Translations under genes and position numbers: made by a program
Shown: piece by piece, positions 17,328-26,661 of the stretch
Numbering within the stretch: the first letter of the stretch is position 1
How the letters are laid out: the number at the start of each line of letters is the position of its first letter
Source: Nocardioides sediminis
GTDB taxonomy: Bacteria > Actinomycetota > Actinomycetes > Propionibacteriales > Nocardioidaceae
Assembly (NCBI RefSeq): GCF_003047295.1
Contig: NZ_PZYZ01000005.1
Span: 186,001 to 250,000, forward strand
Direction of reading: 5' to 3'
Length of the DNA: 64,000 nucleotides
Notes under the pieces: generated by a model
Database searches by the model: none
What the model was told of the DNA's origin: nothing
The model's input: only the letters and a program-made list of their open reading frames with translations

Positions 17328-17331
17328 GCAG

Positions 17332-18516
17332 ATGAGCAGCGACGACGCACCGTCCTCGGCGCACGTACGGCGGGTCCCGGCCGAGGACCCCGTCCCGCAG
17401 CAGTCCGGCGGGGGTGACGCCCCGCCGTCGACAGGGACGGCGCTGTGCCTCTCGGGGGGCGGCTACCGGGCCATGCTCTTCCACGTCGGCGTCCTCTGGC
17501 GGCTCAACGACGCCGCGATGCTGCCCTCGCTGGACCGCGTGTCCAGTGTCTCCGGCGGATCGATCACCGCAGGAGTGCTGGCCCTGGCCTGGGACCACCT
17601 CGACTTCGACGACACCGGCGTGGGCCGAGCCTTCGTGACGCAGGTCGTGGACCCGGTCCGGCGCATGGCGGGCGTCGGGGTCGACGTCTCGTCGGTCGTG
17701 ATGGGGCTCGGCCTCCCGTTCACGTCGGTCTCCGACCGGGTGGTCAAGGCCTATCGCAAGCACCTGTTCGGGAAGGCGAGCCTGCAGGACCTGCCGGAAC
17801 GGCCCCGGTTCGTGATCAACGCGACGAACCTCGAGTCGGGGGTGCTGATGCGCTTCAGCAAGCCCTACCTCGCTGACTACCGCGTCGGGCAGGTCCTGCG
17901 GCCGGACCTTCCCCTGGCGGTGGCGGTCGCCGCGTCGTCGGCGTTCCCACCCGTGCTGTCGCCGTGCACCCTCGACCTCGAGCACGAGGACTGGGTGACC
18001 CTGGCGGGCAACGACCTCACCGGGCCGGAGTTCCGCGGTCAGATCCGCCTCACTGACGGCGGCGTCTACGACAACCTCGGTCTGCAGACGGCGTGGAACG
18101 AGTGCCGCACGCTGCTCGTCGCCGACGCCGGTGGTCGGCTGGACGCCGACCCGGAGCCGCCGACCGACTGGGCGAGGCACACGGCGCGGGTGCTGCACGT
18201 GATCGACAACCAGGTCCGGTCCCTGCGCAAGCGGCAGCTCGTCGAGGCGTTCCGGGCCGGCCGGCGCGATGGGTGCTACGTGGGCATCCGGAGCGAGGTC
18301 GAGGACTACCGGCTGGCGGACTCGCTGCCCGCACACCCGCGGGTCACGTCCCGGCTCGCGGCCACTCCGACTCGTCTGGACGACCTGCCGGCGGCGCAGC
18401 AGGAGCTGCTCGTCAACTGGGGGTACGTCATCACCGACACGGGTCTGCGCAAGCACGTCCGTCCCGACCTGCGTCCCGGCAGCCTGCCCTACCCCGAGCG
18501 CCCGCTGGTGGACTGA
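17332..18516 (+). CDS. Patatin-like phospholipase
   Basis: A 394-residue soluble lipase of the patatin/RssA family, expected to release fatty acids from phospholipids through a Ser-Asp dyad. CLSGGGYRAMLFHVGVL is the oxyanion glycine-rich loop near residue 42, the nucleophile Ser74 lies in RVSSVSGGSI, and Asp242 in LTDGGVYDNLG completes the dyad. Residues 1-35 are disordered and Pro-rich. AGGAGG precedes the ATG and decides this start over earlier in-frame codons. It is the third gene of the zincin-MBL-patatin unit. Patatin-like lipases are used both in lipid turnover and as membrane-damaging immune effectors; the context does not settle which. Confidence 0.88.
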   Translation: MSSDDAPSSAHVRRVPAEDPVPQQSGGGDAPPSTGTALCLSGGGYRAMLFHVGVLWRLNDAAMLPSLDRVSSVSGGSITAGVLALAWDHLDFDDTGVGRAFVTQVVDPVRRMAGVGVDVSSVVMGLGLPFTSVSDRVVKAYRKHLFGKASLQDLPERPRFVINATNLESGVLMRFSKPYLADYRVGQVLRPDLPLAVAVAASSAFPPVLSPCTLDLEHEDWVTLAGNDLTGPEFRGQIRLTDGGVYDNLGLQTAWNECRTLLVADAGGRLDADPEPPTDWARHTARVLHVIDNQVRSLRKRQLVEAFRAGRRDGCYVGIRSEVEDYRLADSLPAHPRVTSRLAATPTRLDDLPAAQQELLVNWGYVITDTGLRKHVRPDLRPGSLPYPERPLVD

Positions 18517-18619
18517 GGCGCCCGCCCGCGTCGCCGCCCCGACAGGGCCGCACCCGACGTTCCGATCGTGACCTCCCGCGGGCGCTGCCGGACCTAGACT
18601 GGGAGCAGGGACGGTGCCC

Positions 18620-19255
18620 ATGTCGGAGGAGACAATCGCGCTGACGATGGGGAGTCTCTTCCTGCTGATCGCGATCGTCGGTGGAGGCTTCTCCGTCGAG
18701 CGTGCCCAGATACCGCAGGTCCCGACGTGGGCACGCGTCGTGTCCTCGGTGATCGGTGCGTCGTTCCTCGCGTTCTTCGCCTACGCCACGCTCGGCGGCA
18801 GCGGCGTCACGCCGGTCGTGGACCGCGCCACGGACTCCGTCGTCGAACGACAAGCCCCGACCGAGGCGCGTCCCCCGGCCGACGGCATCCACCGTGACGC
18901 CGGGCCCCACGCCACGGCCAGCGGGATCGAGCTCACCGACCTCGTGGCGTCGTGGCAGGACCCCCTGGTCGTCAACGACACGCTGGCCATCGGCTACCGG
19001 CTGACGAACGCCGGCGACACGTCCGTCGAGCTGGAGTACGTGTTCGTCGGCGTCCGCGACCCGGCCGACACGAACCGGGACAAGGAGGTGGACCAGCTGG
19101 TGACGCTCGCCCCCGGTGACTCGATCGACCTGCAGACCACGCTCCTCCTCGACCAGGAAGGGGTGTGGAGCATCTGGCCCTGCTTCGGTATCGCCGGTGG
19201 CACGGAGTGCCCCGACGAGTGGCGTGCCTTCGAGGTCGCGGTGACGGCGGGCTGA
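18620..19255 (+). CDS. Membrane protein with extracytoplasmic beta domain
   Basis: A 211-residue protein I do not recognise. Two N-terminal hydrophobic segments (MGSLFLLIAIVGGGF and VVSSVIGASFLAFFAYAT) precede a ~140-residue outside domain with the strand pattern of an Ig/DUF4352-like fold (ELTDLVASWQDPLVVNDTLA, then YRLTNAGDTSVELEYVFVG). Two Cys near the end (WPCFGIAGGTEC) could form a disulphide. It follows the patatin gene by 103 bp with a TAGACT hexamer at 18595-18600, so it may have its own promoter. Could be a sensor or a membrane partner of the neighbouring hydrolases; this is only positional. Confidence 0.6.
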   Translation: MSEETIALTMGSLFLLIAIVGGGFSVERAQIPQVPTWARVVSSVIGASFLAFFAYATLGGSGVTPVVDRATDSVVERQAPTEARPPADGIHRDAGPHATASGIELTDLVASWQDPLVVNDTLAIGYRLTNAGDTSVELEYVFVGVRDPADTNRDKEVDQLVTLAPGDSIDLQTTLLLDQEGVWSIWPCFGIAGGTECPDEWRAFEVAVTAG

Positions 19256-19265
19256 GGGCCGGGTC

Positions 19266-19868
19266 TCACGGCTCGGGCGCCGGCGGGCTGCTCCGGGCGG
19301 CACGACCGCCACCGGCCGCCAGCCGGGCCACGAGGTGGAGGACGATCGCCGGGGCCAGACCGATCGCGAGGGCCAGCACGGTGATCCCCATGGCCATCGC
19401 CATCCGCGCGCCGAACGACTCCCCGGAGTCCGCCACGGCTCCAGCCAGCCCGAACAGGATCGCGGCGGCGAACCACAGCAGCGCCCACGCCAGGGACAGG
19501 TAGTAGAGGACCCACGCCACCCGGGCCACCACCGTGCCGGGCTGGTGGTCCATCAGGAGCACCGCGCGGAGGAGGTCGGCGGACCGCCCCCGGTCCTCGT
19601 CCTGCTGCGCATCCTCCGTCGCGAGGCGCAGCTCCGCGTACGCCGCATCGAGCTCCCTCCTGAGCATCTCCTTCGTGGCTTCGTGGCTGTCGCTCGTGTC
19701 GTCGCCGTACGCAGCGAGCATGGACGTGATCGTCCCGATCCTCGCCTGCGCCGCACTCACCCTCCGCGCACTGCGCTGCGTGCCGCTGCGGGCACGCAGC
19801 CACACGCCCGCGGCCGCGAGGACGGCGGCCACGATCGGCGGTGTCGCTGCGATCAGCAGGTCCTGCAT
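19266..19868 (-). CDS. Hypothetical membrane protein with coiled-coil loop
   Basis: A 200-residue protein with one N-terminal transmembrane helix (LLIAATPPIVAAVLAAAGVW), a charged helical stretch of about 80 residues (DSHEATKEMLRRELDAAYAE and onward) and two C-terminal membrane helices (VLYYLSLAWALLWFAAAILF and MAMGITVLALAIGLAPAIVL). The start MQDLL at 19868 is preferred because the helix then begins at once and AGGGG lies upstream. It is convergent with the gene before it (10-bp gap). No family recognised. Confidence 0.6.
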   Translation of the reverse strand: MQDLLIAATPPIVAAVLAAAGVWLRARSGTQRSARRVSAAQARIGTITSMLAAYGDDTSDSHEATKEMLRRELDAAYAELRLATEDAQQDEDRGRSADLLRAVLLMDHQPGTVVARVAWVLYYLSLAWALLWFAAAILFGLAGAVADSGESFGARMAMAMGITVLALAIGLAPAIVLHLVARLAAGGGRAARSSPPAPEP

Positions 19869-19994
19869 GCTTCGCACCCCTGTGCATGACCCGAGAGGAC
19901 GAGCGTGGCAGATCATCCGTCCCGCGCCAAGGGCGGCGGCGTGCCGCTCGCTCCGGTCCTCGTCGTCGTCGCGCGTGGGCCGGACGACGGACGG

Positions 19995-20642
19995 TCAGGC
20001 GTCCACGTCGGTCCTCTGGCGGAGGACGTCGGGGAGCAGGTGCTCGAGGACGCCGACCTCCTCGACGTTGTGCACCACCCATGCCCGGGCCATCCGCTCG
20101 GGGAAGACCCTGGTGCGCAGGTACCGGTTCACGGGCGACAGGAGGGGTGACCTCGCACCGAGGTCCAGGACGCTGACGTAGTGGGTCCCCTGCCCACAGG
20201 CCGACCACGTGTGCTCCAGCTGGAACACCTGGATCCCGGCCAACCGCCGGACCAGCCGGATGCCGGCCCCGTCGAGCTTCTCCACGGTCTCGGTGCTGTC
20301 GACGTAGAACTCCGGCCGTCGGTCGAACGCCTCCACGATCCGGAACCGGGCTCCCTCGCCCACTCCCCCGCCGGAAGCGGGCCGGGCGAGCTCCCAGCGG
20401 ATGTGGTCGAGCGGGTGCCACGCCAGGTAGCCCGGGATCTGCTTGCCGCCGTACGTCGTGGAGTCCCCGATGTGCTGGAACCACCAGAGCAGCATCGCCG
20501 GCGTGATCCCCGCCAGCGGTTGGTGGTCGATGGTCACCCGCATCCGGTGGTGCGGCAGGAGCTGGACCGTGCTCCGAGCGCTGTCGGCCGTACGCAGCGG
20601 ATGGAGCAACGGCCGAGGGGCCGGGATCGGGCGTCGGGCCAT
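19995..20642 (-). CDS. DAPG hydrolase (PhlG)-like protein
   Basis: A 215-residue protein resembling the PhlG fold that cleaves carbon-carbon bonds in acylphloroglucinols. Segments supporting this: MLLWWFQHIGDSTTYGG, the WHPLDHIRWEL motif with likely zinc ligands His, Asp and His, ETVEKLDGAG, and QLEHTWSACGQGTHYVS. No signal peptide. It is divergent from the SGNH gene with 142 bp between. PhlG-like proteins are found outside DAPG producers with unknown substrates; here a small aromatic or polyketide ketone is possible but unproven. Confidence 0.7.
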   Translation of the reverse strand: MARRPIPAPRPLLHPLRTADSARSTVQLLPHHRMRVTIDHQPLAGITPAMLLWWFQHIGDSTTYGGKQIPGYLAWHPLDHIRWELARPASGGGVGEGARFRIVEAFDRRPEFYVDSTETVEKLDGAGIRLVRRLAGIQVFQLEHTWSACGQGTHYVSVLDLGARSPLLSPVNRYLRTRVFPERMARAWVVHNVEEVGVLEHLLPDVLRQRTDVDA

Positions 20643-20784
20643 GGCCCCACCATGGAGGCCCGTGGCGCTCGTGGCAACGACACCGTGCGCGGCCGATCTG
20701 ACCGCGAGGCAGGGACGGGCCGTCAGATGCTTGTCACGGGCCCCGTTCGGGGCGCACGCTGGTCTGGCCGACAGGGGGTCAGTG

Positions 20785-22383
20785 ATGGCGAGCTCGAGGG
20801 ACACACCCGACGAGGTCAAGATCCGCGCGACTCCACGAGAGCCGGTGACCGACCCGACCCTCGGTGTCGAGGTGCCGCGGCCGGCGGCCGTGAAGGCGAA
20901 GCACCGCTTGGTCACGATCGGGGACTCCCTCACCCAGGGGTTCATGAGTGCGGCGGTGCACCGGACGGACCTGTCCTGGCCGGCGATCACGGCGTACGAG
21001 CTGGGCCTGACCGCCGAGCGGTTCACCTTCCCGACGTACGAGTGGCCGACGGGCCCGGGCGGACTGCCCCTGGACCTCGAACGGCTCGCGAGGTCGTTCG
21101 AGAAGCGATTCGGCGCGCGCCTGGACTTCTGGGAGATCGTCACGGCGGCCCTGTGGCTGCGGTCCTACATGGACCGGATCGAGGACCACTGGGAGCGCGG
21201 TCCCGGCTCGAAGACCCCGCCCGGCGGACCCGCGTTCCACAACATGGCGGTCTACGGCTGGGACCTCCTCGACCCTCAGCTCCTCACCTCGACCAGGGTC
21301 GCCGCCCGGCTGGCCCGCCCGACCTCGGACGACCCGCTGTCCCAGCTGGTCGAGCACCACCAGGACCGCGCCGCCTGGCCCGTGCTCCAGCGGGCCCGCA
21401 AGGGCAACCGCGGCCGCTCCGTGCTGGACGCCGTGGCCGACATGAGCGGACCGGGCCAGGGCATCGAGACGCTGGTGGTCGTGCTCGGCTCCAACAACGC
21501 CCTCGGTTCGGTCGTCTCGCTGGAGCCCGCGTGGACGCCGGAGGGGTACGCCGACCTCCCGGCCGAGAAGCGCCTGGCGGCCCGCGCCGGGTGCAACCTG
21601 TGGCGTCCCAGCGCGTTCGATGCCGACTGGGCCCTGCTCGAGGCGAAGCTGCGCGGCATCGACGCCCAGCACACCATCGTCGCGACGGTGCCGTCGGTCA
21701 CCATCGCGCCGATCGCCCGGGGCACCTTCCGGAAGGTGTCACCGAAGTCCCGGTACTTCCCCTACTACACGAGGCCGTGGATCAGCGACGACGACTTCGA
21801 CCCAGGGCGGGACCCCCACATCACCGAGGACGAGGCCCGGGCGATCGACTCCGCCATCGACGCCTTCAACGAGACGCTGGTCGCGTCCGTGGCGGCCGCG
21901 CGTCGCGACGGCCTCGACTGGTACCTGTTCGACATGGGGTCGCTCCTCGACCGGCTCGCGACCCGTCGCTACATCGACAGTCCCTGGGCGCGGCCGGAGT
22001 GGTGGACGCCGTACGAGCTGCCTCGCGCGCTGCGCCTGCTGGACCCGGTGCCGAACACCCGGTTCTTCCGGTCGGGCCCCGGAGGCCGCACGGACGGCGG
22101 GCTGTTCTCCCTCGACGGCGTGCACCCGACGACGGCCGCCTACGGCATCCTCGCCCAGGAGGTCATCAGGGTGATGGAGCTGGCCGGGGTCGAGTTCGCC
22201 GACCGGAACGGGCACCCGCGATCGGGTCCCGTGATGGTCGACTTCGAGCGGCTGCTGCGGGCCGACACCCTCCTCAGCGACCCGCCCGCGGCCGTCAGCG
22301 ACACCCTGAGCCTGATCGGCTGGCTCGACGACCAGCTCGACCTGGTCAACCGGTTCCTGCCCTTCGTCCACTCGCCCCTGTGA
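20785..22383 (+). CDS. Large SGNH/GDSL hydrolase
   Basis: A 532-residue GDSL-type esterase or lipase. Block I is VTIGDSLTQGFM with the nucleophile Ser48, a glycine/asparagine block appears as VVVLGSNNALGS, and block V is FSLDGVHPTTAAYG with the catalytic Asp and His. The protein is more than twice the usual ~200-250 residues; the extra length is insertions between the blocks plus a C-terminal helical tail. No signal peptide, so probably cytoplasmic, which is unusual for this family. GGGGG precedes the start. It closes a run of hydrolase genes that begins at 12371. Confidence 0.82.
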   Translation: MASSRDTPDEVKIRATPREPVTDPTLGVEVPRPAAVKAKHRLVTIGDSLTQGFMSAAVHRTDLSWPAITAYELGLTAERFTFPTYEWPTGPGGLPLDLERLARSFEKRFGARLDFWEIVTAALWLRSYMDRIEDHWERGPGSKTPPGGPAFHNMAVYGWDLLDPQLLTSTRVAARLARPTSDDPLSQLVEHHQDRAAWPVLQRARKGNRGRSVLDAVADMSGPGQGIETLVVVLGSNNALGSVVSLEPAWTPEGYADLPAEKRLAARAGCNLWRPSAFDADWALLEAKLRGIDAQHTIVATVPSVTIAPIARGTFRKVSPKSRYFPYYTRPWISDDDFDPGRDPHITEDEARAIDSAIDAFNETLVASVAAARRDGLDWYLFDMGSLLDRLATRRYIDSPWARPEWWTPYELPRALRLLDPVPNTRFFRSGPGGRTDGGLFSLDGVHPTTAAYGILAQEVIRVMELAGVEFADRNGHPRSGPVMVDFERLLRADTLLSDPPAAVSDTLSLIGWLDDQLDLVNRFLPFVHSPL

Positions 22384-22394
22384 CGCGTGGGCCG

Positions 22395-22880
22395 TCACCT
22401 CAGCGGCGCCGGCGGGCGGCCGTGTGACCGCAGCGTGGCGGGCGCACCCCCGACGGCGGACCAAGGGCCGGGTACGTCGATGACGGCCACCGCCGACGTC
22501 GGCAGCCGCACCTGTCCACCGGTCAGGCTCTCCGCCAGGTCCTCCATGCCCGGGTTGTGGCCCACGAGCACGACGGTCCCCGTCTCCGCCGGCACGTCCC
22601 GCAGGACGTCGAGGAGCTCCCGGGCCGAGGCGGCGTACACGCGCTCGTCCTCGCGGACCGGCGGAGCAACCGCAAGCTCCGCGGCCGCGAGTCGCCAGGT
22701 CTCGCGGGTGCGCTCGGCGGGCGACACGATGGCGAGGTCGACGACGCCGACGTTGTCGGCGAGCCACCGACCGGCCTCGGGCACCTGACGCCGCCCGCGG
22801 CGCGCGAGTGGGCGGAGGTGGTCGGGTTCGTCGCCCGACCAGTCCGACTTGCCGTGGCGGAGCAGGACGAGGGTGCCCAC
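22395..22880 (-). CDS. SixA-type histidine phosphatase
   Basis: A 161-residue phosphohistidine phosphatase of the histidine-phosphatase superfamily: LVLLRHGKSDW with catalytic His near residue 9, SPAERTRETW, and VVLVGHNPGMEDL with the second His near 102. I use the GTG at 22880 because the RHG motif normally lies within about 10 residues of the start; an upstream in-frame ATG at 23048 would run through the repeat region of the preceding gene. It begins 13 bp after that gene's stop, so the two are probably co-transcribed. SixA enzymes remove phosphate from histidine, for example in phosphorelays or PTS proteins; a PTS operon lies 4 kb away. Confidence 0.85.
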   Translation of the reverse strand: MGTLVLLRHGKSDWSGDEPDHLRPLARRGRRQVPEAGRWLADNVGVVDLAIVSPAERTRETWRLAAAELAVAPPVREDERVYAASARELLDVLRDVPAETGTVVLVGHNPGMEDLAESLTGGQVRLPTSAVAVIDVPGPWSAVGGAPATLRSHGRPPAPLR

Positions 22881-22893
22881 GGGCGAGGCCGGG

Positions 22894-23709
22894 TCAGAAG
22901 CCGCCGAAGTCGAAGCCGCCGCCGTCGAAGCCCCCACCGTCGAAGCCTCCGCCGTCGCCGCCCCCGTCGAACCCGCCGCCGTCACCGCCGCCGTCACCGC
23001 CGCCGTCGCCACCGTCGCCGCCACCGTCCCCGCCGTCGTCGTAGCCACCGCCGAAGCCGCCGAACATCATGCCGCCGAGGAACATCCAGGTCATGGGTCC
23101 GAAGGCGCCGAAGTAGCCCATCGCGTAGGGCTCGTAGGCGCGGCCGCCCTGCCAGTAGGGGACCCGCTGGGCGCCGACCATCACCTTGCGGATGTCGGGC
23201 TCGGCGCCGGCGCGCACGCGCTCGACGTCGAGGGCGCACGCGGGCACGTCGCGCTCGACGCCGTCCGGCGGGACGAACGGGACGTCGGCCACCGAGGGGC
23301 CGTGCCGAGGATCGAAGAAGCAGGGCGGCCGCCGGGTCGGCAGCGGCTCGCCGGCGACGCGGGCGCGCACGCACGCGACGGCGTAGCGACCGTCCTCGAC
23401 GATCTCGGTGATGTGCTTGATGTCCTCGGGCTTGCCGATCGAGTCGCCGGCGACCTTCGCCGACTCGTAGGCGTCCAGCGCCCGTTGGTAGTCGGCGTTC
23501 GCGCCGGCATCCAGCTCGTGGCCGCTCATCTCGAGGTCGAGCTGCTGCAAGTCCTCGCCGAACGCCGTGATGTCCTCGAAGGCCAGCTTGCGCACCGGGG
23601 CGAGCTCGTCCTCGCGACGGGCGAGCTCGCGCTCCTTGTTGCGGCGTGAGGCACCGACCGCCACGGCCCCGAGCACCGCGAGGACCAACAGCAGCAGGAT
23701 CAGCTCCAT
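22894..23709 (-). CDS. Membrane-anchored protein with Gly/Asp-rich repeat tail
   Basis: A 271-residue protein: one N-terminal membrane helix (MELILLLLVLAVLGAVAVGA), a charged helical region (residues ~20-100), a segment with conserved Cys (RPPCFFDPRHGPS, VPACALD), a hydrophobic GYFGAFGPMTWMFLGGMMFG stretch, and a tail of about 55 residues made almost only of Gly, Asp and Phe (DGGGDGGGFDGGG repeats, 22894-23055). The tail is reminiscent of Gly-rich ends of bacterial TPM/YgcG-type membrane proteins, but no such domain is visible. Function unknown. It overlaps no other gene and leads into the SixA gene. Confidence 0.7.
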   Translation of the reverse strand: MELILLLLVLAVLGAVAVGASRRNKERELARREDELAPVRKLAFEDITAFGEDLQQLDLEMSGHELDAGANADYQRALDAYESAKVAGDSIGKPEDIKHITEIVEDGRYAVACVRARVAGEPLPTRRPPCFFDPRHGPSVADVPFVPPDGVERDVPACALDVERVRAGAEPDIRKVMVGAQRVPYWQGGRAYEPYAMGYFGAFGPMTWMFLGGMMFGGFGGGYDDGGDGGGDGGDGGGDGGGDGGGFDGGGDGGGFDGGGFDGGGFDFGGF

Positions 23710-23771
23710 GACGAGAGCCTACGTCCGGCGTGGAAGCGGGCAACCCGTCCTGCCTGACTATGCTCCCCCGC

Positions 23772-25415
<1,644 letters not shown>

Positions 25416-25456
25416 CGGGCCCACGGCGTACGATCGGCGACTGCGGCGAGGGGGAG

Positions 25457-26434
25457 ATGATGGACGAGAGAGAGTGGCAGCTGCTGTCGGCGATCGCCCG
25501 ACGCTTCTACCTCGAGGACGCCTCGAAGATCGAGCTCGCCGCGGAGTTCGACATCAGCCGGTTCCGCGTCGCGCGGCTCCTGCAGCAGGCACGCGAGCAG
25601 GGTGTCGTCACGATCGAGATCCACGACCGCGACGAGACGCGGGAGGGGCTGAGGACCGAGCTCGCCGACCACCTGGGCCTCGACGAGTGCGTGGTCGTCA
25701 AGGCGGGCGACAGCGAGGACGACAACCGGCGGCGCCTCGCCAGGGCCGCCGCGCCAAGGATCGCCGGGACGGTCCGCGACGGCGACGTCATCGGGCTCTC
25801 CTGGGGTCGGACCCTCGTCGCGATCGGCGAGGAGCTGCCGGCGCTCCCGCCCAGCACCGTCATCCAGCTGACCGGGACGGTGGGCAACGACTTCCGGCAG
25901 TCGCCCGTGGAGGTCATCCGCCGGATCAGCGGGCGCTCCAGCGTCGAGGCCGTCGCGGTCTTCGCCCCGCTGTTCGCCGCGTCGGAGAGCGCCGCGGAGA
26001 CGTTCCGGAGCGACCCCTCGATCCAGTCGGCCCTGAGCCGCTACGCCGATCTCGCCGTGGCGGTCGTGGCCGTCGGGTCCTGGGACCCGCCGATCACCCA
26101 GCTCGGTCCGCTCCTCACGCCCGCCGAACGGGCCGAGCTCGAGCGGGAGGGAGTCGTGGCGGAGATCGCCGGCATCTTCCTGCGCGGTGACGGCTCGGTC
26201 ATCGAGACCGACCTGAGTCGGCGCCGCATCTCGGTGTCGGCCGACGAGCTGATGCGCACGCCCCGCGTGATCGCCGTGGCGGGCTCGCCCGAGAAGGCGG
26301 GGGCGATCGCCGCCGTCGCGCGCTCCGGGATCCTCACCTCGCTCGTGACCGACGACCGCGCCGCCGCCGCCCTGCTGCGGCTGCAGCGGGTCGACGTCCA
26401 GGCGCAGCCGCGACGCCGCGCCTCCGGGCGCTGA
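25457..26434 (+). CDS. SorC/DeoR-type sugar-responsive regulator
   Basis: A 325-residue regulator: an N-terminal helix-turn-helix (KIELAAEFDISRFRVARLLQ, about residues 22-41), then the SorC sugar-phosphate-binding domain with VIGLSWGRTL, IQLTGTVGND, and the C-terminal ITSLVTD-like end (GILTSLVTDDRAAAALL). SorC proteins work as tetramers released or activated by a phosphosugar from the pathway they control. It lies directly upstream of the PTS polyol operon in the same direction, and two matching palindromes (26523-26536, 26632-26645) bracket that operon's promoter, so it is the probable regulator. GGGGGAG precedes an ATGATG pair; either ATG may start the protein. Confidence 0.92.
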   Translation: MMDEREWQLLSAIARRFYLEDASKIELAAEFDISRFRVARLLQQAREQGVVTIEIHDRDETREGLRTELADHLGLDECVVVKAGDSEDDNRRRLARAAAPRIAGTVRDGDVIGLSWGRTLVAIGEELPALPPSTVIQLTGTVGNDFRQSPVEVIRRISGRSSVEAVAVFAPLFAASESAAETFRSDPSIQSALSRYADLAVAVVAVGSWDPPITQLGPLLTPAERAELEREGVVAEIAGIFLRGDGSVIETDLSRRRISVSADELMRTPRVIAVAGSPEKAGAIAAVARSGILTSLVTDDRAAAALLRLQRVDVQAQPRRRASGR

Positions 26435-26522
26435 CGCACCCCGTAGCCCGACCGACCCCCTCCTCCGCCCGATACCGGAGGGATCGCGCCGCGTCCGTGC
26501 GCGACCACACGGCGCACCTCAG

Positions 26523-26536
26523 CGCTCAGATGAGCA
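26523..26536. promoter_or_regulatory. Upstream SorC operator candidate
   Basis: CGCTCAGATGAGCA matches the palindrome at 26632-26645 in 12 of 14 positions, with one break in its own symmetry. The centres are 109 bp apart, on either side of the PTS operon promoter. Two distant sites suit a tetrameric SorC regulator that loops DNA. Binding is inferred. Confidence 0.6.
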
Positions 26537-26576
26537 CCCTCCCAGTCCTGCGCGCCCTGCGGCGCCGGCGCGGCCC

Positions 26577-26605
26577 TTGACCCTGCCGCCGGCCCGTGCT
26601 GTAAT
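26577..26605 (+). promoter_or_regulatory. Promoter of the PTS polyol operon
   Basis: TTGACC (26577-26582), a 17-nt spacer and TGTAAT (26600-26605) make a good vegetative promoter. Transcription would start near 26612, placing the downstream palindrome 20 nt inside the transcript, a position suited to repression by blocking. Confidence 0.65.
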
Positions 26606-26631
26606 CCAGATCACTCTCAAATGTGCAGAGT

Positions 26632-26645
26632 TGCTCATATGAGCA
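26632..26645. promoter_or_regulatory. Downstream SorC operator
   Basis: Perfect 14-bp palindrome TGCTCATATGAGCA, in an AT-rich pocket between the promoter and the ribosome-binding site (GGAGG 26649-26653) of the first operon gene. Probable binding site of the SorC protein encoded at 25457-26434. Confidence 0.75.
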
Positions 26646-26661
26646 TCTGGAGGTTCCCCCC

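Noticed and set aside
12371..22383. Calling the hydrolase island a defence system outright
   Set aside because: No sensor, cyclase, nuclease or nearby defence gene is visible. The analogy to AVAST and CBASS parts is loose, so it is reported as a hypothesis only.
22881..23048. Longer SixA protein starting in the repeat region
   Set aside because: The extra 56 residues are a low-complexity Ala/Thr/Ser shadow of the Gly/Asp tail, and the RHG motif normally lies close to the start.
22894..23055. DNA tandem repeat as a separate element
   Set aside because: The repeats are in frame and encode the Gly/Asp tail of the membrane protein; recorded as part of that gene.
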